NCBI GenBank assembly: GCA_017858135.1
Contig: JAFMBY010000007.1
Coordinates: forward strand, 1-50,870
Length of the DNA: 50,870 nt
Source: Porticoccaceae bacterium
GTDB lineage: Bacteria; Pseudomonadota; Gammaproteobacteria; Pseudomonadales; Porticoccaceae
Direction of reading: 5' to 3'
Shown here: one piece after another, positions 43,968 through 50,870 of the stretch
Position numbering within the stretch: position 1 is the first letter of the stretch
Layout: every line of letters starts with the position of its first letter
The notes under the pieces: model-generated
What the model was told of the DNA's origin: nothing
Seen by the model: the letters and a program-made list of their open reading frames with translations, nothing else
Databases searched by the model: none
Made by a program: the position numbers and the translations under genes

Positions 43968-45775
43968 GCCAGGTTGCGTGGCTGATCCACATCGGTGCCT
44001 TTTAGTAAAGCAACATGGTAGGAGAGCATCTGCAATGGCAGCGTATAAATAATGGCTTCCAGACTTTTCGGCACATGGGGCATATTGATCACGGTGGTGC
44101 CCGGTTCGCTGATAAAGCCACTGGCCGTATCGGCAAAGACAAACAGCTGGCCACCGCGGGCTCGGACTTCATGGAGATTAGATTTAAGTTTTTCTAATAA
44201 TTCGTTATTTGGCGCGATCGTAACCACTGGCATATCGTCATCCACCAGTGCCAGCGGTCCATGCTTCAATTCACCAGACGGGTAGGCTTCGGCATGAATG
44301 TAGGAAATCTCTTTTAGCTTAAGTGCGCCCTCGAGGGCAATGGGGTATTGCTCACCGCGACCTAAAAATAATGCGTGATGTTTATTGGCAAACGCTTCGG
44401 AAACAGCTTCGATTTCGGCGTCAAGTTTAAGCACAGCGGTACAAAGTGTTGGCAGTTGATGTAGGTTTTGGACTAGCTGTTTTTCCAATTCGGCGCTGAT
44501 GCCAGTGTGTCGTCCGAGCGACAGGGTCAACAGCTGCAAGGCCACCAGCTGGGTGGTAAAAGCCTTGGTCGATGCGACACCGATTTCCGGACCGGCCAAG
44601 GTCATCAGTGAAATATCAGACTCACGAACTAATGAACTGTTGGCGACATTGCAGATGGCGACAAAGCCGAGGTAGTGGCTCTCTTTGGCTTTACGCAGCG
44701 CCGCTAAAGTATCTGCGGTTTCGCCAGACTGCGAAATGGTGACAAACAATGTGCCGGCTGGTACCGGTACTTTTCGGTAGCGATATTCACTGGCAACTTC
44801 GACTTGGCAGGGAACGTTGGCATAGTCCTCGAGCCAATACTTGGCAACCAAGCCTGAGTGGTAGCTGGTGCCGCAGGCAATGATATGGATGTTTTTCGTA
44901 TCAGCAAATAGCTCATCTGCTCGGTACCCAAAAATGGCGTCACGAATATGGTCAGCGGCGATTCGCCCATTGATAGTGTCAGCCAGAACCCTCGGCTGCT
45001 CAAAAATTTCTTTCTGCATAAAGTGACGGTAATGTCCTTTATCAGCAATCTGGTCAGCTTCGTCGAGTTGATTCACTGGCCTCTCAACCTGCGCGCCATA
45101 CTGATCAAAAATGGAATAGGTGGCGCTCGATAATTCCACCAGATCACCTTCCTCTAAGAAGATAAAACGGTCGGTGACCTGGCGCAGGGCCATCTGGTCA
45201 GAGGCAATAAAGTGCTCGTCGATACCAACACCAATTACCAGCGGGCTTCCGCTACGCGCGCCGATGATTGTATCTGGATGATCTTGCGAGATAACACCGA
45301 GTGCGTAGGCGCCATCGAGGCGGGCGATAGTCTGCTCAACCGCGCTACGCAAACCGGTACCCGTTTGCAAATAGTAGTGTACTAAATGGGCAACCACTTC
45401 ACTGTCGGTAGCCGAGAGAATTTTGTATCCTATCGCTTTGAGTTCCGCGCGCAACTCATCGTGGTTTTCAATAATGCCATTGTGCACAACCGATACACCT
45501 GAGGAGTTGTGCGGGTGAGAATTGACACTACTTGGTGCGCCGTGAGTGGCCCAGCGCGTATGCGAGATGCCAGTAAAACCGCTTGCTGGGTTGCTTTCCG
45601 AGGCCTTTTCCAATTCGACCACTTTACCCATGGTCTTGCGCGTCTGCAGCGTTTGCGCACTATCAATAATAGAGAGTCCAGCTGAGTCGTAGCCACGATA
45701 TTCAAGGCGACGTAAACCTTCGATAAGAATTTTAAACACATTTCGCTGCGTTGCAGCACCGACAATTCCGCACAT
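43946..45775 (-). CDS. glmS: Glutamine-fructose-6-phosphate aminotransferase (isomerizing)
   Basis: Makes glucosamine-6-phosphate, first step toward UDP-GlcNAc. The start is ATG 45775, because Cys2 of MCGIVGAA must be the N-terminal nucleophile; 609 residues as in E. coli. It has a glutaminase domain (about 1-240) and two SIS isomerase domains (IACGTSYHSGLVAKYW, TISQSGETADTLAAL, FLGRGEQYPIALEGALKLKEISY); the C-terminal end is QPRNLAKSVTVE. The 3' end is the classical Tn7 target in many bacteria. It is 13 bp downstream of glmU. Confidence 0.97.
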   Translation of the reverse strand: MCGIVGAATQRNVFKILIEGLRRLEYRGYDSAGLSIIDSAQTLQTRKTMGKVVELEKASESNPASGFTGISHTRWATHGAPSSVNSHPHNSSGVSVVHNGIIENHDELRAELKAIGYKILSATDSEVVAHLVHYYLQTGTGLRSAVEQTIARLDGAYALGVISQDHPDTIIGARSGSPLVIGVGIDEHFIASDQMALRQVTDRFIFLEEGDLVELSSATYSIFDQYGAQVERPVNQLDEADQIADKGHYRHFMQKEIFEQPRVLADTINGRIAADHIRDAIFGYRADELFADTKNIHIIACGTSYHSGLVAKYWLEDYANVPCQVEVASEYRYRKVPVPAGTLFVTISQSGETADTLAALRKAKESHYLGFVAICNVANSSLVRESDISLMTLAGPEIGVASTKAFTTQLVALQLLTLSLGRHTGISAELEKQLVQNLHQLPTLCTAVLKLDAEIEAVSEAFANKHHALFLGRGEQYPIALEGALKLKEISYIHAEAYPSGELKHGPLALVDDDMPVVTIAPNNELLEKLKSNLHEVRARGGQLFVFADTASGFISEPGTTVINMPHVPKSLEAIIYTLPLQMLSYHVALLKGTDVDQPRNLAKSVTVE

Positions 45776-45788
45776 AAAACCTGAATTC

Positions 45789-47156
45789 CTATTTGTTTTT
45801 AGTCGGGCGTTTCCAGCCCGCGATATTGCGTTGTTTACCTCGGCCAACGGCGAGATTCCCCAACGGCACTTCGCTGTTAATGGTTGAACCTGCGGCGACA
45901 AAACCTTCTTTGCCGATCGACAGCGGCGCGATCAGAGTGCTGTTAGAGCCAATAAAGCTGTTGTCGCCTATTTCGGTTTTATGTTTATTGACGCCATCGT
46001 AGTTGCAGGTGATAGTGCCCGCGCCGACGTTAACGTTTTCACCGAGTTCGGCATCACCTACATAGCTGAGGTGGTTGATTTTACTGCCATTGCCAACAAT
46101 GGCTTTTTTGGTTTCAACAAAGTTGCCAACCTTAGTGTTGGAACCCAGTTGGGTGCCGGGCCGAATTCGCGCAAAGGGGCCGAGTATCGCGCGATCACCA
46201 ATAGTCGAGTGTTCAATCACGGTGTTAGCGTTAATTTTCACGCCGTCGCCAATTTGGCTATCAATAATATGGCAGTTTGGCCCGATGCTAACCCCTGAGC
46301 CGATAGTCACACTACCCTCAAAGAGACAGTTCACATCGATAAAATTGTCGGTGCCGGCACTGAGCGTGCCGCGCTGATCAAACCGTCTTGGGTCGGCGAG
46401 GCTAGTGCCAGATTCCATCAACTGCTCAGCTAATTGCAGTTGATAGACACGCTCAAGAGCGGCCAATTGCTGACGGCTGTTAATACCCTCAACTTCGCTG
46501 GCTGATATTGGCTGGACGCCTGCCACGCTATAGCCAGCTTGGCGCGCCAGGGCGATCAGGTCGGTCAGATAGTATTCACCCTGAGCATTATTGTTGCCAA
46601 TTTTCGGTATCCAACTGGCAAGCAACTCTGTGGTCAGTGCCATGACGCCAGTGTTGACTTCATTTACCTGCAACTGCTCAGCAGTGGCATCTTTTTGTTC
46701 AACAATGGCTTCGATTTGGTCGTCAGGATCGCGAATAATCCGACCATAGCCGGAGGGATCGGGAAGCTTGATGGTCAAGAGAGCAATATGTTTTTCGTCA
46801 ACGGCAGCGAGCATCTTTGCAATAGTCAACGGCGTAATAAGCGGAACATCGCCATAGAGGATAACCACTTTGGCCTGCTTGCGAAGCTGCCCTAAGGCAC
46901 ACTGTACTGCATGGGCGGTGCCAAGCTGTTCGGTTTGCTCCACCATGCTAAATGAGCCGTCGCTGTAACTGCCGCGAACCGTTTCTGCACCATGACCGGT
47001 GACGACTATCTTATTAGCATCCGCAATGGCATCAGCGGCATCCAGCACATGGCTTAGCAGCGGCTTACCGGCAAGCTTGTGAAGTACCTTTGGCAAATGC
47101 GAACGCATGCGCGTGCCTTTGCCGGCAGCGAGAATAACAATATCGGTTTTGGTCAT
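45789..47156 (-). CDS. glmU: Bifunctional GlmU (GlcN-1-P acetyltransferase / GlcNAc-1-P uridyltransferase)
   Basis: Makes UDP-GlcNAc for peptidoglycan and LPS. It has 455 residues: a pyrophosphorylase domain with LAAGKGTRMRSHLPKVLH near the N-terminus, and a left-handed beta-helix acetyltransferase domain (from about 250; VGNFVETKKAIVGNGSKINHLSYVGDAELG). In operon with glmS (13 bp). Located after the atp operon terminator, as in Pseudomonas and E. coli. Confidence 0.97.
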   Translation of the reverse strand: MTKTDIVILAAGKGTRMRSHLPKVLHKLAGKPLLSHVLDAADAIADANKIVVTGHGAETVRGSYSDGSFSMVEQTEQLGTAHAVQCALGQLRKQAKVVILYGDVPLITPLTIAKMLAAVDEKHIALLTIKLPDPSGYGRIIRDPDDQIEAIVEQKDATAEQLQVNEVNTGVMALTTELLASWIPKIGNNNAQGEYYLTDLIALARQAGYSVAGVQPISASEVEGINSRQQLAALERVYQLQLAEQLMESGTSLADPRRFDQRGTLSAGTDNFIDVNCLFEGSVTIGSGVSIGPNCHIIDSQIGDGVKINANTVIEHSTIGDRAILGPFARIRPGTQLGSNTKVGNFVETKKAIVGNGSKINHLSYVGDAELGENVNVGAGTITCNYDGVNKHKTEIGDNSFIGSNSTLIAPLSIGKEGFVAAGSTINSEVPLGNLAVGRGKQRNIAGWKRPTKNK

Positions 47157-47268
47157 GGCCTGATCACTTTAGTCACGGCAAGCTATTAAGTCGTCGCTTA
47201 ACGTTACTGCCAAAAGTCGGTTAACACAAGCCTGCCTGTGGTAGCTAGCGATGGCTTGGTAACATTAC

Positions 47269-47294
47269 AAAAAAGGGCGGCCGTAGCCACCCTT
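47269..47294 (-). terminator. Terminator of the atp operon
   Basis: Minus strand: AAGGGTGGC-TACG-GCCGCCCTT followed by a T-run (to 47269). The 9-bp stem has one G-T pair and a TACG tetraloop. It lies 22 bp after the atpC stop. Confidence 0.88.
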
Positions 47295-47315
47295 ATCGAT
47301 CCGAGAGCGCTCTTA

Positions 47316-47741
47316 TCAACCTCCCAGTTTTTTTCGCAGTGTTTGAATTGTGCGCAACTGCGCAGTCGCTTCAGCCAACATAGCGGCGGCCTTTGAGTAT
47401 TCAATTTCGCCGGATTGATTGGCGATCGCGCTCTCAGCTTCTTTTACTGCTTCGGCTGCCGCAGCTTCATCAATATCATTGGCACGCACAGCTGTGTCGG
47501 CCAGAATCGAGATGTTATTGGGCTGCACTTCGAGGTAGCCGCCTGACAGATAGTAAATTTCTTCTTCACCATTCTGCTTAACCAGCCGAACAGGACCGGG
47601 CCTCAAGTCGCTGAGCAGTGGAGCATGGCCGGCCGTCACACCCAGTTCGCCAAGCGAGCCGGTGGCAACAACCATCTCGACCAACCCAGAGAACAGGGAT
47701 TCATCCGCACTTACGATGTCACAATGCACTGTTATTGCCAT
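47316..47741 (-). CDS. atpC: F1 ATP synthase subunit epsilon
   Basis: Central-stalk inhibitor subunit, 141 residues: a beta-sandwich (about 1-85, [40 protein letters not shown]) and a C-terminal helical hairpin. Last gene of the atp operon; 43 bp after atpD, and followed by the intrinsic terminator. Confidence 0.96.
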   Translation of the reverse strand: MAITVHCDIVSADESLFSGLVEMVVATGSLGELGVTAGHAPLLSDLRPGPVRLVKQNGEEEIYYLSGGYLEVQPNNISILADTAVRANDIDEAAAAEAVKEAESAIANQSGEIEYSKAAAMLAEATAQLRTIQTLRKKLGG

Positions 47742-47784
47742 GTCTTTATTGCCTTTGCTCGCTGCAATTTATACGTTTAGAAGT

Positions 47785-49224
<1,440 letters not shown>

Positions 49225-50085
49225 TTAAACAGCCGCTGCGCCGCTTACAATTTCTGACAGCTCTTGGGTAATCGCTGCCTGGCGTGCCTTGTTATAAAGC
49301 AGTTGCAATTCATCAATCATTTCACCGGCATTTTCGGTGGCATTTTTCATCGCGAGCATACGTGCGGCCTGCTCACAGGCTTTGTTCTCTACTACACCCT
49401 GATAGACCTGTGATTCGATATAGCGAATCAACATGCCATCAAGGATTTCCTTGGCATCTGGTTCATAGATATAGTCCCAGTGATGCTTAAGGCGATTGTC
49501 ATCATTTGCAGATAAAGGCAGCAATTGCTCGACAGTCGGTGACTGAGTCATGGTGTTGACAAATTCATTACTCACCACAAACAGCTTGTCGATGCGACCT
49601 TCGTCATAGGCGTCCAACATAACCTTTACGCCACCAATCAAATCAGCTGCATTGGGCTCGTCGCCAACATCCTTAACCGCTGCAACAACATTGCCGCCGA
49701 CAGCACTAAAAAAGCCTGCGGCTTTATTGCCGACAACACAGATATCGACTTCAACGCCCTGGTCTGACCAGGCTTTCATCGACCTTAATGCGGCCTTGAA
49801 CAAATTGATATTCAAGCCGCCACAAAGACCGCGATCTGTTGAGATAACGACGTATGCAACGCGCTTTACTTCCCGCTCTTCCAAATACTGATGCTTGTAC
49901 TCGGAGACCGCGTTGGCGATATGTCCTACAACATCACGAATACGCTGTGCGTAGGGCTTACCCACCGCCATGCGTTCCTGAGCTCGACGCATCTTGCTCG
50001 CCGCGACCATTTCCATGGCGCTAGTGATCTTCTGCGTACTACCAATACTAGCAATTTTGGTTTTGACTTCTTTTCCGATTGCCAT
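49225..50085 (-). CDS. atpG: F1 ATP synthase subunit gamma
   Basis: Rotating central shaft, 286 residues. N-terminal helix [26 protein letters not shown] and the C-terminal helix [32 protein letters not shown] are the conserved shaft segments; the Rossmann-like domain starts at [17 protein letters not shown]. 27 bp from atpA. Confidence 0.97.
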   Translation of the reverse strand: MAIGKEVKTKIASIGSTQKITSAMEMVAASKMRRAQERMAVGKPYAQRIRDVVGHIANAVSEYKHQYLEEREVKRVAYVVISTDRGLCGGLNINLFKAALRSMKAWSDQGVEVDICVVGNKAAGFFSAVGGNVVAAVKDVGDEPNAADLIGGVKVMLDAYDEGRIDKLFVVSNEFVNTMTQSPTVEQLLPLSANDDNRLKHHWDYIYEPDAKEILDGMLIRYIESQVYQGVVENKACEQAARMLAMKNATENAGEMIDELQLLYNKARQAAITQELSEIVSGAAAV

Positions 50086-50112
50086 GCTTTATGCCTGTCC
50101 GATTACTCTGAC

Positions 50113-50870
50113 TTACCAGGTTTGAGTTGCAATAAACTTGTCCAGAGCAGCTTTAAAGCCAGCCGCTATGTCTTCGTTGTAATCGCCTGATGCATTAATT
50201 TGGGTCATCAGATCAGCGTGCTCAGCTTTCATATAGGAGAGCAGTGCGGCCTCAAAATCACCGATTTTGTTTACTTCAACTGCTTGTAAATAACCGTTGT
50301 CAGCTGCGTAAACCATGACGCCCATCTCAGCGATACTCTGTGGTGAGTACTGCTTCTGCTTCATCAACTCGGTAACGCGCTCGCCGTGATCCAACTGCGC
50401 TTTAGTCGCTTCATCGAGATCAGAGGCAAACTGCGAGAATGCCGCCAGCTCACGATACTGTGCCAGAGCAGTACGAATACCACCGGACAGTTTCTTAATG
50501 ATTTTGGTCTGTGCGGCACCACCTACACGCGAAACCGAGATACCGGCGTTCATCGCTGGACGCACACCGGCGTTAAACATATCTGCTTCGAGGAAGATCT
50601 GACCATCGGTAATCGAAATTACGTTAGTCGGTACAAAGGCAGAAACGTCACCCGCCTGAGTTTCAATAACCGGCAGAGCCGTCAATGAACCCGTTTTACC
50701 TTTAACTTCACCGTTAGTGAACTTCTCAACGTAAGTCGGGTTGACTCGAGCTGCACGCTCCAACAATCTGGAGTGCAAATAGAACACATCACCAGGATAG
50801 GCTTCACGACCAGGGGGACGTTTCAGTAGCAGCGAAATTTGACGGTAGGCCCAGGCCTGCTTGGTCAAAT
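50113..50870 (-). CDS. atpA: F1 ATP synthase subunit alpha, 5' part outside the window
   Basis: The C-terminal half, about 252 residues of a roughly 513-residue subunit. [54 protein letters not shown] and the [10 protein letters not shown]-like [10 protein letters not shown] at the end identify it. The arginine finger lies in the SVSRVGG segment. The frame runs through the right edge of the window, so the start is not visible. Confidence 0.97.
   Translation of the reverse strand, partial: LTKQAWAYRQISLLLKRPPGREAYPGDVFYLHSRLLERAARVNPTYVEKFTNGEVKGKTGSLTALPVIETQAGDVSAFVPTNVISITDGQIFLEADMFNAGVRPAMNAGISVSRVGGAAQTKIIKKLSGGIRTALAQYRELAAFSQFASDLDEATKAQLDHGERVTELMKQKQYSPQSIAEMGVMVYAADNGYLQAVEVNKIGDFEAALLSYMKAEHADLMTQINASGDYNEDIAAGFKAALDKFIATQTW

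Overview
The window reads as ordinary, densely coded chromosome of a free-living, aerobic, probably marine gammaproteobacterium. Gene content and order resemble the origin-proximal part of Pseudomonas and its relatives: trkA-rsmB-fmt-def / lysM-dprA-tsaC-hemF-aroE, the coxBA-ctaG-coxC block with SURF1, cyoE and sco, polA / engB / cytochrome c4 / dsbA, znuA / zur-znuC-znuB, and atpAGDC followed by glmU-glmS. These blocks are shuffled relative to Pseudomonas and some members are missing (qor, ctaA/COX15). My best guess is the SAR92/Porticoccaceae (Cellvibrionales-like) group. That is inferred from the mixture of genes and was not tested.

Layout. 1-3589: ahcY (5' truncated), metF, rsmE and a secreted trypsin-like protein. 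3549-6565: fabY (fatty acid initiation) divergent from a GlxA-type AraC regulator. 6591-8919: serC-serA. 9074-14245: cytochrome c4 and dsbA, divergent engB, an unannotated sRNA candidate, and polA. 14344-17439: zinc uptake (znuA divergent from zur-znuC-znuB) with a perfect Zur palindrome. 17436-25141: biogenesis and structural genes of a caa3-type cytochrome c oxidase. 25465-26957: an unknown protein, a YheV-like zinc ribbon and a gamma-carbonic anhydrase. 26969-31680: aroE, hemF, tsaC, dprA and a TsaP-like LysM protein. 31829-37476: def-fmt-rsmB-trkA-trkH. 37483-41269: a retropepsin-like protease, an orphan TRAP binding protein and uvrD. 41583-42431: hexR with its own box. 42432-43945: an AT-rich accessory patch. 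43946-50870: glmS, glmU, atpC, atpD, atpG and the 3' part of atpA.

Most proteins are well-known housekeeping families and work together in recognisable modules: copper and heme delivery to the oxidase, zinc import with its repressor, formyl-Met handling, K+ uptake, UDP-GlcNAc synthesis and the F1 sector. The parts I find least explained are noncoding or accessory. (1) A Spot 42/ErsA-position sRNA between polA and engB carries a C-rich, anti-Shine-Dalgarno-like loop and a sigmaE/AlgU-like promoter. (2) A small DoxX plus MBOAT-like insertion immediately after glmS is flanked by two diverged copies of a roughly 55-bp direct repeat that includes the last codons of glmS; a 42-residue membrane protein uses one copy as its translation leader. 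(3) A decayed tRNA-Lys-like 5' half lies in front of def.
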